The notes below the pieces were generated by a model. That model made no database searches. It was not told the origin of the DNA and was given only the letters and a program-made list of their open reading frames with translations. Of a DNA stretch of 64,000 nucleotides, positions 1-11,021 are shown piece after piece. The stretch is from assembly GCF_027580225.2 (NCBI RefSeq), contig NC_073346.2, positions 372,001 to 436,000 of the forward strand, in the 5' to 3' direction. Source of the stretch: Misgurnus anguillicaudatus (taxonomy: Eukaryota > Chordata > Actinopteri > Cypriniformes > Cobitidae). Position 1 is the stretch's first letter, and every line of letters starts with the position of its first letter. The translations under genes and the position numbers were made by a program.

Positions 1-229
1 AAGGAATTTGTTGTGGTTTATAGGAGCTCTTGGTACATACCTACATATGAAATGTGAACAGAAAGAACATTTTAAAAGTAAAACTAAGAAAGTGAGTAAT
101 AACAGATAAATAGGTAAGAAAACATAAATAATAATAGCAATGTGGTATACATTTGGAACAGAACATACCCATTTTTATTGTATATACAGCAGGATAAATA
201 GAATATATATATTTATACAAGTGAATACT

Positions 230-720
230 AAACCAGGGCTAAATGCTATGTTTATGAGTTTAAACTGGGAATAGCATTGGGGAAAAACTGTTCTTATATC
301 TTTAACAATTTGTAACGAGGGCAGAAGTGCAAAAAGGTTATGTCCAGGGTGAGAGGGATCTGTTACCTGCCCGTTTCTTCACTCTGGCATTGTACAAGTC
401 TTGAAGGTTGGGCAGGTGCACACCAATAATCCTTTCAGCTGTCTTGACAATCTGTCGCAGTCTTCTTATATCTGATTTGCTGGCTAACCCAAACCAAACT
501 GTTATAGAAGTGCACAGAACTGACTCAATAACAGACGACGAAGGAAGAACAGTCTCTGTTGAGCCTTTTCACAGTGGAGTCAATGTGATTGTCACACTTC
601 AGGTCCTGAGAGATCATGTCCACTGTTTTGAGCGTTTTCAGCGCCAGGTTGTCAAAACTCATCTTACCCATTATGGTCCTCAGGGGTCATTTGTCCAGTT
701 TCTGGATCATTCTCTGTTGC
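230..720 (-). pseudogene. L2/CR1-type LINE, 3' end of reverse transcriptase ORF (decayed)
   Basis: Read on the minus strand from about 700 downward, two overlapping frames give KAQQRLFFLRRL, then ESVLCTSITVWFGLASKSD, IRRLRQIVKTAERIIG and LQDLYNARVKKRAGN, followed by remnants of the SFFP-type C-terminal motif near 260-300. These are standard C-terminal blocks of a fish LINE reverse transcriptase of the L2/CR1 group. Several frameshifts and stops break the frame. The 5' part is missing; the 3' UTR probably continues toward 130. No target duplication was found. Confidence 0.75.
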
Positions 721-891
721 TGGTCGGGTCTTGCTTTACTGTGGGCGAAGTAGAGGAGGACACCTCTCCTAGACATTTTTTTGGGGGGCAGTAGGCAACA
801 GGCTCCGTGTGCTGGAGAGCCAGGCCAGTCACTGATGCCTGTGTGCACATCATTAGCCACTTAATTTGTTAAACCAGCACAAGGTTCCAGG

Positions 892-1130
892 ATGGCAATC
901 AGAAAAACACCCTTCTCTAAGAAGACCGCCTTGCCTGTATCTGTTCTCAGGATGGCTACCGCCATGCCTGCACCTGTTTTCAAGATGGCTGTAGCCATAC
1001 CTGCACCTGTTCTCAAGAGGGCCGTCGTCATGCCTTTACCTGTTCTCAAGAGGGCCGTTGCCATGCCTGCACCTGTTCTCAAGAGGGCTGCCGCCATGCC
1101 TTTGCCAGTTTCCAAGATGGCTGCCCCACC
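892..1130. repeat. 33-bp tandem repeat, about seven units, open on both strands
   Basis: The unit is close to ATGCCTGCACCTGTTCTCAA followed by GAGGGCCGTCGCC (33 bp, 11 codons). On the plus strand it reads MPAPVLKRAVA with variants; on the minus strand it reads LRTGAGMATAL. Because the period is a multiple of three, long open frames appear on both strands, so openness alone is not evidence of coding. It could be a decayed protein repeat or a minisatellite. No splice sites or partners support a gene. Confidence 0.7.
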
Positions 1131-1181
1131 TGAGCCAGTGCACACGATGCACCATTATGAAACTGTTCAATTAATCACAGC

Positions 1182-2234
1182 TAGACCTGTTTGAGTCGTG
1201 ACTCACTCGGATCTTTCACCCGGATCTTTAAATTAACTCACGAGTCGCGAGTCTCTAGTATCATTAACCCGGATCAGTTGAGTCCTACTACAATTCAATG
1301 TAAAGCCATAAACAGCGCCACCACACACACAAACCTCCTTCAACATTATTAATGAGACTTCGCTCGCTCTACAGATCCACTCGTAACCGTCTGATCTGCG
1401 TGAGAACTGACCCGAGATTCTCACTCAGAGCCGGAAACATTGCAAACTCGAGAGACCTGCTGATCCGCGCGAGCCGCGAATTGACCCGAGATTCTCACTC
1501 AGAGCCGGAAACATTGCAAACTCGAGAGACCTGCGGATCCGCGCGAGCCGCGAATCGACCCGAGATTCTCACTCAGAGCCGGAAACATTGCGGACTCGAG
1601 AGACATGCGAATCTGCAATGTTTCCGGCTCTGACTCGAGAATCTCTCAACTCGTAACCGGCTGATCCGTAACCGGCTGATCCGCGCGAACTGTCTCTCGA
1701 GTCAGAGCCGGAAACACTGCAGATTCGCAGATCAGCCGGAAACATTGCAGACTCGAGACTCTCCGGCTCTGACCCATAACGTAGTAGGAAGACTCACTAT
1801 TTCAGATGTGGTATCGAAGTTAATGAAAAATAAACCCCTTTTCAATGTTTTTAAACTTGACTTAAAAAATTCTATAGATTGTATTTCTGGATTAAAGGGT
1901 AAATCAGAATCAAAATGTATGCAATACTTAACTGATTTAACTGATAAATAAAAATAACAAATATATATACTTCAGATGTGGTATTTTTTAGTCTGCCATG
2001 TTGCCAGCTTTACTATGACAGCAGTTTTCTGCAGTGTTTCATAAGTCCCATGGTCTGCAATGTTTCCGGCTCTGAGAATCTCGCGCGGATCAGCCGGTTA
2101 CAAGTGGGTCTGTACTGAGTTTCCTTTAGCAATACTGACTCGAGTGACTCAAGTGACTCACACAACCCGGATCACTTTAGTGAGTGACTCACAATAACCC
2201 GGATCCTTAAAAGGAATCGAGTTTGCCAGGCCGA
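1182..2234. mobile_element. Nonautonomous hAT-like element with 8-bp target duplication
   Basis: The element starts TAGACCTG and ends CAGGCCGA, a weak inverted terminus, and is flanked by ATCACAGC at 1174-1181 and 2235-2242. The minus strand near 18220-18260 holds a related sequence without the element, reading through TCAATTAATCACAG directly into TTATTAAC, so the boundaries are confirmed by an empty site. Inside are 74-bp tandem units and inverted copies of the motif GAGCCGGAAACATTGC. The 8-bp duplication suggests hAT, but no transposase is present. Confidence 0.75.
1413..1620 (+). repeat. 74-bp tandem repeat inside the 1182-2234 element
   Basis: Units beginning CGAGATTCTCACTCAGAGCC start at 1413, 1487 and 1561, a period of exactly 74 bp, the last one partial. 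Each contains GGAAACATTGC and GATCCGCGCGAGCCGCGAA. Inverted pieces of the same unit recur at about 1615-1770 and 2055-2100, so the repeat is distributed as a subterminal array typical of nonautonomous DNA elements. Confidence 0.8.
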
Positions 2235-2243
2235 ATCACAGCT

Positions 2244-3074
2244 ATTAACATATGAATGAATGAATGAATAAATGAATGCATGTATGGTTGGTATGGTAAC
2301 ATTTTGCTGTCCTGTTTATACTTTTTACATTTAAGACAAGGCCAATGGTATTTCAGAAAGGGTTTGTTAAGTGGAAAATGCATAGATGAAATAATAGATT
2401 TTTAAATAATAGAGCATACTTTTATTTGAAATTTTAAACGAATAACAGATTATTTATTTATTTAGATGAAGATTAATGAGAACGTTTTTAAAACATTTTG
2501 TTATGTTCGCAGAAACGCTGTATGGACATAGATAATAATGAGCTCAGTAAGTTTTTTGTAATGCTTATTATGCTTTTGTGAATTCTTGTCAAAACAGATG
2601 TTTTTGAACTCTTCTTTGTATATGTGTATATGCTGCATGCACTTGCGCGTCTGTGCGTTTCGGACCTGTCAGTCAGCGCAAGTCTTGTCGATCTTAATAA
2701 CCTTTTAACAAAAATCAGTTCCCGAACTTTATCTCTCTTAATAACCCTTTAAACATCAAGCAAGTCCTGCATTTTATTTTTAAATTCCTGCATGTTTTTA
2801 AACCGAAACCAAAATGTCAGACATGTGGATGGACATGCATCTTTGTACTATTAGGTTAATCATTTAGGACGGTGCACCTCTCAGAAAACATACAAATAGC
2901 GATCATTTTAGATGCTTTATGACAAGAATATTCGGATAGCTAGACGAGGGATTAATGTAGGCTACTTATTTTTTTTATAAAAACCTCCCACTTTTTTAGA
3001 CTGCATGGGTCACATATGGAACTGACAGACACAATAGATGCTTAAAGGGGATGTACAGTTTTGTCAACACGCTC
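2244..3074. other. Intronic sequence, no gene; first 150 bp duplicated near 18 kb
   Basis: From 2244 to about 2400 the sequence matches the minus strand of 18220 down to about 18090, including the block TGGTAACATTTTGC and GCCAATGG. A short GAAT microsatellite lies at 2253-2275. The rest is AT-rich without open frames, splice signals or terminal repeats I can recognise. Confidence 0.6.
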
Positions 3075-3078
3075 TTAA

Positions 3079-3574
3079 CTCTTTCGCCACCAGCGTTTTA
3101 AAAAAAAGTTGCCAGTCAGCACCAGTGTTTTTCCTGATTTTCACAAAAGTTTAATGCCTTCCAGAAAATATTCTTCTTTAAATATATAAACATACAATAC
3201 AATATACCAAATGAAAGAACAGACCCTCTGCTTTCAAACAAAAAAACCTTTTCATCCTACCTTCAGTAGTTCTTTTGTAATCAGCTCTTGAATATGGGTA
3301 GGTTTCTGCAAAAACACCACATTTTGAGCAAAAAGCAGAGATAATTCCATTTTTGTGACAGACTTTTCATAGAGATCCCATTCAGAGCAATCTTTAAAAC
3401 AGACACGGACACGCAGCCACTTGCCGTAGGGCAATAATTCTGGGTTTAAAAAGTTGTGGAAGGGCGCCACCTGGTGGATAATAGCGGTATTGCGGAAAGC
3501 CGGAAATACTCGTCATTGGCAGGGAAGCGTTTTCTCTTGATTGCCGAGATAACTCGTCAATGGCGGCGAAAGAG
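3079..3574. mobile_element. TTAA-flanked MITE, CTCTTTCGCC termini
   Basis: The element is bounded by TTAA at 3075-3078 and 3575-3578. It begins CTCTTTCGCCACCAGCG and ends GGCGGCGAAAGAG, an inverted terminal repeat. A second copy in the opposite orientation is at 20231-20688. TTAA target choice fits piggyBac- or Kolobok-type transposases, supplied in trans because no ORF of its own is credible. Confidence 0.8.
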
Positions 3575-3578
3575 TTAA

Positions 3579-4035
3579 GTTTGTTATTTTAACGCTACAC
3601 TGTAAAATGTAATAGCTAACTTTACTTAAAAATAAATAGTTATCATAACTAGTTGCTACATAATTTGTTGACTCTACTAGCTTACAATACGTTGACACAA
3701 CATTTTGGTGTGGAAAGTAATTAAACTATTCATACTTAAGTAACCTTTACTTGAGAAGTATGAGTGAGAAAGTACCATCATCAAAATTCGGGGAAACTCG
3801 ATAGACATCGACAGACTTCGAAGATTGCACATGCGCAGTTCCACCTGAGACGTTGGACCACCACCATCACCACGTGGCAAGAGAACGTTTGTCCGGCAAG
3901 TTGTTTGAAGGTAAGAGCGTGCAAAATGTTAATTTGGAGAGGCCATCTATGTAATACTTCAGTCTGTTTGTAGGTTAAATGTATTTCTACAATTTAGTAA
4001 AGTCAGTGATACGTTTTATTAATGTTTTGACTTTG
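3579..4035. other. Intronic sequence, nothing recognised
   Basis: AT-rich sequence with short open frames on both strands that lack conserved motifs or good splice sites. No repeat structure was recognised apart from the stretch beginning near 4040. Confidence 0.4.
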
Positions 4036-4039
4036 CAGT

Positions 4040-4270
4040 GATGCATGCGGGTCAATGTATAAACAACCCGCATCCGACCAACGTTTTAAACTAACCCGCC
4101 TGCGACTTGGACCGCAAAAAAAAAATATTATACCCGACCTGCCTGCATTTTTTAAAAGTATTGTTTATAATAGTTAATTAGCATCTGTATTTTAAAACGA
4201 CCCGAATATCATTAAAACTATTTTTGGATGACTCATAACTGCGGGCGAACTTTCTCAAACAACCCTTCAG
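4040..4270. repeat. Fragment rich in CCCGACC-type motifs (hAT-like debris)
   Basis: Motifs GCGGGTCAA, AACCCGCATCCGACC, ACCCGACCTGCCTGC and GACCCGAATAT resemble the CCCGACC-rich element at 22076-22773. No intact termini or target duplication were found, so this is probably a decayed copy of a related family. Confidence 0.45.
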
Positions 4271-4569
4271 CTGTTAAGCAGAAGTTCTGAAGTTCAGAAT
4301 ATTATATTCGTTTGGTGGGTTGACATTCGATTTTTAGTTTTGGAGATTCTAATATTTATTTTCTTTTTTTACATTGTTATCGTTAAAGTTATTGCGGAGG
4401 ATGTTCTTTTTGTGGATAATTAAGACTATTGGTCTTCCTAGTTGTCAATCATTCTGGTAATATGTTTACGTAGGCCGTTGTACGTGCCCGTCCCTTTCTG
4501 CGCATGCGCACTTTCAGGTGTTGGTGTGTGGTGAGCTACGGTTTGCGTTCTCGTCGTGTTTATTTCAAA

Positions 4570-4747
4570 ATGTCTGAGGGTCGCAATAGAAAAAGTGTCT
4601 ACAAATTTAATGACAAGAGAAAGGACTCTGAAGAAAGAAACAAGACCAGAGTGTTTTTGGGAGAATATTTCATAAGCTGGCATTTGCTAAAAGCACAGGT
4701 TGGGCTTCCCACTGATGCCTCAGTGGCGAAGTTTCTACTCGACAGGT
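4570..4747 (+). pseudogene. Candidate first exon of a multi-copy fish zinc-finger gene
   Basis: The frame opens with ATG at 4570 (MSEGRNRKSVYKF) and runs to KTRVFLGEYFISWHLLKAQV then GLPTDASVAKFLLDR, where a consensus donor CGACAG|GTAGAG follows. The pattern RVFLGE-x-F-x-W-x-LK-x2-VGL-x-TDA-x-VAKFLLD recalls a conserved N-terminal exon found in many fish zinc-finger-like genes; I cannot name the domain. The next partner exon, at 7558-8040, is broken, so the pair is best called a pseudogene. The strand is opposite to bbs9, inside its intron. Confidence 0.5.
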
Positions 4748-4825
4748 AGAGTTTTGCATGCTATTTGGAGAAATCCATTTAAAATCACTGCTAGTAAAAG
4801 TTGATGTAAGCTATGATTATGCTAC

Positions 4826-5853
4826 TAGGGCTGCACGATTAATAAAAAAAAAGAATCACTATCTTACACGCGATCTTCTTTGTAAATGACCGCGATTCTC
4901 TTGCATTCAGATACTGCATTCATGTATTTACATTACAACAATCCAGATGTTATGTCATTTAAACTTGCTTACCCTCCCGCTGTGTAAAACCAATCCCTTT
5001 TCATTTACCAATCAGACCCGATCGTTTCTCTCCTCTCTTCTCCTCATTTGCGGCGTTTGGCTGTCACTTGCGTGACGTGGAACAAAGCGGCAAACCAAAA
5101 CACATCGATTTACTTGATGGATTTGCAGCGGCAAATTTTCAAACAAAAGAGAGGAAAAATGTGCGCCATGGCAGAAAATCCTGGTTGCGACGGAGAAGAG
5201 TGACGATGCAACAATATTGGTTTCGAAACAAGGCTAGGATATAAGTTACCTCTGGCCGTTTTTCAATCGGAAGGTTGCAGCCTCCGTAGGTCGCATATGC
5301 AGGCTGCATACGTCATCGAGCCTGGTTTAACTTAACTGAGCATTACATTCACAAGTCATACACATATTACAACAATTTATGATTAACTAGGAATAATAAT
5401 AAACTTTATAATTGTTAATATTCTGAAATAAGACTGTCTTGATGACGTATGCAGCTTAGAAATGTGACCTCCAGAAGGCTGCAGCCTTCAGATTGAGAAA
5501 CGGCCTCTGTGTCATCGGTTAGTTCTTAAAAGGTTTCGTGTTTTAAAGTTTTAAGATTGACCAGTTTAATTAACATAAATAGCACCTGTGCTTTTTTGTA
5601 CAATTACTTTTATTTATTAGTGTCAATATTCTGTTGTTTATGTTTAACAGCTAACACATTTTAAGTTACTCATCTTCTAAAAGAAGGAAAAGCGACTTTG
5701 AAGACAATTTATTATAACTAAAAGTCCGGTCTAGCACATTTTTGTTACTTGAGTGCAATAAATGTTGTTGTTTTTTTGTTGTTGTTGAAAATATGAGAAT
5801 CGTTTGAGAGAATCAGGATCTCAATTCCCATGGAGAAAAATCGTGCAGCCCTA
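4826..5853. mobile_element. hAT-like element, TAGGGCTGCACGATT termini
   Basis: It starts TAGGGCTGCACGATT at 4826 and ends AATCGTGCAGCCCTA at 5853, a 15-bp perfect inverted terminus. The flanks share ATGCTA on both sides, an imperfect duplication. No transposase is visible. A separate palindromic MITE is nested at 5254-5505. Confidence 0.75.
5254..5505. mobile_element. Palindromic MITE nested in the 4826-5853 element
   Basis: The left arm GGCCGTTTTTCAATC... and the right arm ...GATTGAGAAACGGCC are inverted copies, and homology continues inward through the AGGCTGCATACGTCAT block. TCT flanks both ends. A diverged partial copy of the interior and right arm lies at 55139-55312. Confidence 0.7.
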
Positions 5854-5861
5854 ATGCTAGC

Positions 5862-7557
5862 CCTGGCACAAGTCACCCACCGCGCAGACACGGTAAACAT
5901 CTAAATTTGTCTAAAGTAGTCTAATGACCAAATGGTAAAAGGTATCAGGCTGGAATGTTCTAAAACATTTTTGATTATTCCAATGTGTTCACCATAGTAT
6001 TTATTACACAAATGCAACAAACTACTTCTCCATTGAATATCGTGCTGTTTCTCAATATGCGTTCTTGTCTGTACTTGCGTTCTTGTAAAACATCATCAGT
6101 CGCGGCCCAAGTACTGTTCCAAATCAAAGTTCGCATCAAGACAAGTTCACATAACATCCCCGGATGTGTTCTTGATCCGCCCATTTTATCGAGGATGCAT
6201 CAGGAGGTGACTTGTATGGACTTCTGACAGCCAAGTTTCTCAGAATGCATTTCTCGTCAATGGCAATGAACCTTAAAGCTTGCACAATATTCGAAATATT
6301 ACTCTCTTTGTGTCATAAAATGTAGTTTTAAGAGCTGTTTTGTCGAGAATATAGATTAATTAACTTCAAATATGTGGTCAGTTAGTAAAGATAACGCCTA
6401 TATTAAAGTTTCTTTTTGGATATGCGAGTTCCGTTGAATCAGCGGTGTATACTCCAAGGAGGGCAACCTCATCTCGTGCCATTGATGTCACTTTTCCATG
6501 TGACCACGGCGTAGCATGCCCTGTTGAGTGGCAAACATTCAGCAAAATGACTGGTTTTCATAGCGGCTGCTGCGAAAATGCCAGTAAAACTGAGTAAAAT
6601 CAGCTTAAATTAAATGTAGTTGGACTTGATAGCAGAGGTGGACAATACTTTGTTACATTAGTTACATTTTCCAAGCATCTGTGCTTTATTAGAGTGTTTG
6701 TCTTAGGAAAAATTTTACTTCATTACATTGTAAAGCATAGAATCATATTGTGTATTCTTTAATATTGCATATTAACATTTATTTAATACCTAATTAGATT
6801 AAAATTGTGTACTTTTACTTTTAGTAAAAGTATATTAATGTACTTAAATATTAAATGTAAAACAAAAACTTGTATTTATGAAATGTAATAGAGTTAAAAA
6901 TTATGATAATATGCTTTGGAATGGTTGATAGTGACCCTAGCAACTTGTCAACCCACCTGTGGTCAGTGGACGTTGGCATGAACGATCTATTTACTTCTTC
7001 TTTCTGTGTTTCTTGGCAGTCTGTAAAACGATAGCTCCGAATTCTTGTTAAATCTGTTAGTACAGTCTATAGCACAACAGCCGTTTCCCATTTAGATGCG
7101 GTTTCCCCGTGTTTTTGCTGATTTCACACTGTATGCTAATTCTGCCGTACCTTTCTCCGAATGTGACGTCACGTGCATACCCTCTATAATTCTCATTTAT
7201 AATGTTTTTTGATGTTAATGTAGACTAGAAGTTCTCCTGTTCTCTCCATCTCTCATCTAATTAAACCCACGGGGGCACGTCTTCTCGCGGTTCTGAATCA
7301 TGTGTTGAATTAACCTGGGCTGCGCAGATCCATTGGTAGATTCAACTGAGCGCATGGTGACATAAAACCTTTGACGCGTCATGCAAATGTGCAGTAAAAA
7401 CCAGATAATGCTGCTGTAGATTTATTAATTTATTTATAGTTTGTTGTTATATTGAGGTCTGTTATCAAATGGATGGATGGCTATGATTATATTCAGTATC
7501 TATAATTAATGGAGTTAGATGAATAATAAAACTAATTCATTTTATGTTGTTTCTTTT
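5862..7557. other. Intronic sequence with MITE debris, no gene
   Basis: About 6030-6280 begins TGTTTCTCAATATGCG and resembles a dispersed fish MITE, without a clear second end. Near 6634 the motif CAGAGGTGGACAATACT looks like a left hAT end without a right partner. The rest is AT-rich and featureless to me. Confidence 0.4.
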
Positions 7558-8040
7558 GTAGGTTCTGATCATTAGCAGAAATCGTGGTATGGACTGGAAG
7601 TGTAAGTACTGCTTCTTGTCTTTTGAAAAGAGGGCTCAACTCTTTAAACACTACCGTTTAAAACATGGTAGCTACACCAGAACTACTCCAATTCCTTGCC
7701 TCCATGCAGATTGCATGTGTTGGAAATCGTTTAATGCCCTCAAAGTGCATTAAACAAGGAATCACAATAGGCAGATGAGTGCATCTAATGAAATCCCTGT
7801 GGTATTCCGTTGTCCTCATTGTGATTTTGAAGAACCATGTTTTATCGCATTTGCGCCAACATCTCAAAAAACAGGAAATGGTGAAGTGTCCATATAAAAA
7901 TTTCACGTTTCAGAGCAATGTCTACTCAACATTTAATGCTCATAAAAGTAAAGATCATAGGCTTCTCAGTGAGAAGGAATTGAAACCTCACATTGCTCCT
8001 CACAATTCTGATCCAGGTGAAACACTTTTGAAAGACCACT
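7558..8040 (+). pseudogene. Decayed C2H2-type zinc-finger exon (MDWKCKYC...)
   Basis: A good acceptor (TTTCTTTTGTAG) precedes MDWKCKYCFLSFEKRAQLFK, HYRLKHGSYTRTTPIPCLHA and DCMCWKSFNALKVH, followed by an in-frame TAA at about 7752. Translation resumes as VVFRCPHCDFEEPC, then in another frame as RQHLKKQEMVKCPYKNF and NVYSTFNAHKSKDHRL. The Cys/His spacing (CKYC, CLHADC, CPHC, CPYKNF) is that of atypical C2H2 fingers in a large fish gene family whose members often carry a SAM-domain label. The stop and frameshift make it a pseudogene. The exon at 4570-4747 may belong to it. Confidence 0.7.
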
Positions 8041-8170
8041 AACCATCTGGTGAGTTGCACAGTTTTGAAAATGAACGTTAAGGGTGTGTATGTTTGTGCA
8101 TTCCCATAGACAGCCACTCTGAGGCAGTCAAACACGATTCTAAAAGAGTGAAAAGATCGAGATAGGACCA

Positions 8171-9114
8171 ATTGTCAAAATTTCAGTGTCCACCACTCTA
8201 GTTCATCCAAAACAAACCAGAATTGAGACCAAAAGTGCTAAATACTGGTCTTTTCCTTTAAGTGTCATGTTATCTTTTATTTAGTCTTAGAATTAACTAC
8301 AATGAACCTAATCCCAACAGTTTCATTATTGTAAATAGCAGTTCCAGAGTTTGATCAAACAGTATACTAACTAACTAAATGCGAAGTCTCAGTGTTCCAC
8401 TGGCCTACCACTGCTGTATTTGATGGGCTAAAAATGTTCTGTGAAGCTACCTACCATTCTTTATGAAGTGCCTTACTGTAAAGCTAGACATCATTAGATA
8501 TGATTTGATGCAGAAGTTGCAGTAATGTATGTTCCTTTTATAGGCTAGCTTAATGCTAGTTTTCTGGCCAGTGTGACCCAATGATTTGTTCTTAAAACAC
8601 ATCCAAAATGCCTTTATTAAATGCTCATTTGTCTGTTTTTTTAGGTTGTGGCAGATATTTTATAAAGAGTGTCTGAATTTTAAATTATGCAATTCTATGA
8701 GTTTGACACCCTATATCCATTTGTTGCACATGTCATTATGCACAATTGATCAAACTTTAAATGAAGTAAAAGGAATCAACCTCCTTGAATAATTCTATAT
8801 GCATAATATAGGCTACCCAAAAAGATAAAATTAACAAGAAAAGGTACAACACACAGTACTGTATCATCAACATGTCTAATAAATTAGCAATAGAGATTCC
8901 CTATGCTGGTCAGCAGCTAAAACAATCGTAAGGTTTCATTTGTGTAATCAAAATACATAAATGTATTAAACTATACAATGAGTTATATGCAGTGTTATCC
9001 AGTTAACATACTGTAATTAGATGAGTGACATACATACTTTAGTCCTTAACATGTTTCTAGTCTTCTATTAAGTTTTTAAGTTCTATTAAGTTTCCTCGAC
9101 GTGGGCACCATTAT

Positions 9115-9117
<3 letters not shown>
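8171..9117. other. Intronic sequence, nothing recognised
   Basis: AT-rich sequence. Short open frames have no recognisable motifs. No repeats with clear ends were identified before the CT microsatellite. Confidence 0.45.
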
Positions 9118-9158
<41 letters not shown>

Positions 9159-9159
9159 G

Positions 9160-9191
<32 letters not shown>
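9118..9191. repeat. CT/AG microsatellite
   Basis: An almost uninterrupted run of CT dinucleotides with one ACGCTCTTT break. It marks the left edge of the BEL/Pao remains, whose upstream part is absent. Confidence 0.95.
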
Positions 9192-9212
9192 TGTCTCTAC
9201 AATGTCTCTACA

Positions 9213-9605
9213 ATGTTCCTGATGAGGTTCCGTAAACGGTCTGTGGCTATTACTGCTGACATACAGCACATGTTCCATTGTTTTCTGGTTTGGGAGGACC
9301 ACAGGAATTATCTTAGGTTACTGTGGTACAGAAACAATGACTTTGACAGTGAAATCGTGGACCATAGAATGCGTGTGCATGTTTTCGGGAATAGCCCATC
9401 ACCAGCTGTGGTTATTTATTGTCTAAGGAGAGCGGAAAAAGAACATGAAGAGAGTTTCGGCGGTTTTGACACCAGAAAGCTGGTGGAAAAGGAGTTCTAT
9501 GTTGATGACATGCTGAAATCATATGCTACATAGGCTGAGGCAATCGACCTTCTCAAGAGTACACAAGAGATGTTTGCAGTGTCTAACCTTAAGCCCTTCA
9601 GACGG
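9213..9605 (+). pseudogene. BEL/Pao reverse transcriptase fragment
   Basis: The frame reads RFRKRSVAITADIQHMFHC (catalytic TADI block), then RMRVHVFGNSPSPAV and FYVDDMLKSYAT, which are the BEL/Pao versions of the RT palm motifs, including the YVDD box at about residue 97 of this fragment. A TAG follows, after which EAIDLLKSTQEMFAVSNL continues the family sequence to 9605. It is a fragment of the pol polyprotein that would copy element RNA into DNA in cytoplasmic particles. It is inactive here. Confidence 0.85.
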
Positions 9606-9757
9606 GATTAGTTTTACAGGGGTAGATGGCGTAATGTAATTTTACCACAGGACGTCTGTAATATAAATGGTCAATTCGGACGGGATTAGAAATCTCAGTA
9701 GAACATTCAGAAGTGGGAGGGGTAACTCGTTTGCACAGCACGTCACCTCTACAAACC
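9606..9757. repeat. Short dispersed repeat inserted in BEL/Pao pol
   Basis: The stretch begins AGACGGGATTAGTTTTAC and includes a second GGACGGGATTAG, and it interrupts pol between the SNLKPF block and TRRGVLSTVNGLYDPLGF. It is not BEL sequence. Ends are uncertain by about 20 bp. Confidence 0.45.
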
Positions 9758-10500
9758 AACGTCTCGCCGGCTTTTCACTCGGAGAGGGGTCCTATCTACC
9801 GTAAATGGCTTGTATGACCCTCTTGGATTCCTTGCGCCCATTACCATAAAAGGGAGATTACTGTCGAGAGAACTTACCAAACAGGGTGAGCTTCGAATAC
9901 CACGTGTTTGTTTGAAAGTGACAGATCAACATGGTCACAGAGATGTTAACTTCTTATTTAGAAAATCCAAATTAGCACCACAGCAGACATTACTGTCCCA
10001 AGACTACAGTTGTGTGCTGCTGTATTAGCAGTGGAGATTGCAGAGATGATTGTGGAATAGATGGACATCACCTTCGATCACATCTGGTATTATACTGACA
10101 GTTGTACTAGGCTACATCCATAATCAAACACGGTTCTATGTTTACGTGAACAACTGAGTTCAACGAATCCATAAATCCAGTTCACCTGCACAATGGCACA
10201 ATGTTCCCACAGGACTTAACCCAGCAGTCCAGATTTGTGTCTGCAGCACTCTTGGGTACCAGTTCATGGCTCATGGGCCCACACTTCTTGCATATTTCTG
10301 AGCTTCGATCTAAATCACAAGAATCATTTGAGCTTGTGGATTCAGAATTACATCCACAAGTTTGTTTGAACCTTACTAAAGATCCAAAGATCCCATGGAA
10401 CTCTGCAAGATTCAGCAGATTCTCTTATTTTAACACTCTCGTAAGAGCAATAGCACATCTGATTCATATTGACAATTCTTTCTCCAAACATTCACAAGAC
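9758..10500 (+). pseudogene. BEL/Pao pol: RNase H region and linker
   Basis: Translation gives TRRGVLSTVNGLYDPLGF, LAPITIKGRLLSRELT, later VLAVEIAEMIVE and DHIWYYTDS, then FYVYVNN and IHKSSSPAQW, all blocks of BEL/Pao pol after the RT. Stops and frameshifts occur at about 10027 and 10060. The end, NSFSKHSQDDS, continues exactly at 13519 (CRGWHICSKSSSEEELEKAK) once the Gypsy insertion and one copy of GATAG are removed. Confidence 0.75.
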
Positions 10501-10505
10501 GATAG

Positions 10506-11004
10506 TGTCACGGTAGGAAAATCTATTGTTTTCCTCCGTGTCATGTTTGTGTGTGTGTGTTGTTCACTCACCCCTGCCATGTGCTCGTTAGAGCAATCCC
10601 TTTCACCTGTGTGTTGATTGTCTCGCTCCAGCTGTTCATCATTACATCATCTCCATATATACTCACCTGACTTTCTGTTCCCTGCCAGATTCTATTGTTT
10701 GCTCAGTCTCCGTGTTGCTTGGTTGTTCCGTGTACATTGGATTACGTGTTTCAGTTTGGATGTGTATTGTTGTCGTCGTCTTCGTGTGGATGTTCCGTGT
10801 CAGCTTGGATTTCACCACTGTTCACCACTCCACCAACGTCGCACTCAAAACACCAACTTCCACCGTAGTCATCGTCACCATTGCCTTCAACACCGGACTG
10901 GATTACTTCCGCATTGACACTGAATACTCTCTCTTTGTTTACATTTAATAAACATTGTTATATTTTTCACCTGCGTTTGCTTCCGTCTCTTACAAGTCAT
11001 TACA
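10506..11004 (+). repeat. Gypsy 5' LTR
   Basis: It begins TGTCACGG and ends CATTACA, with a polyadenylation-like AATAAA near 10948. From 10584 onward it matches the 3' LTR almost base for base (examples: TTCACC/CTCACC and a few indels). A TATA-like ATATATA lies around 10656. Confidence 0.9.
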
Positions 11005-11021
11005 GAAGAATCTGGCCAACA

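Noticed and set aside
3252..3470. 72-codon minus-strand frame
   Set aside because: It lies wholly inside the 3079-3574 TTAA MITE, whose other copy is not open in the same frame.
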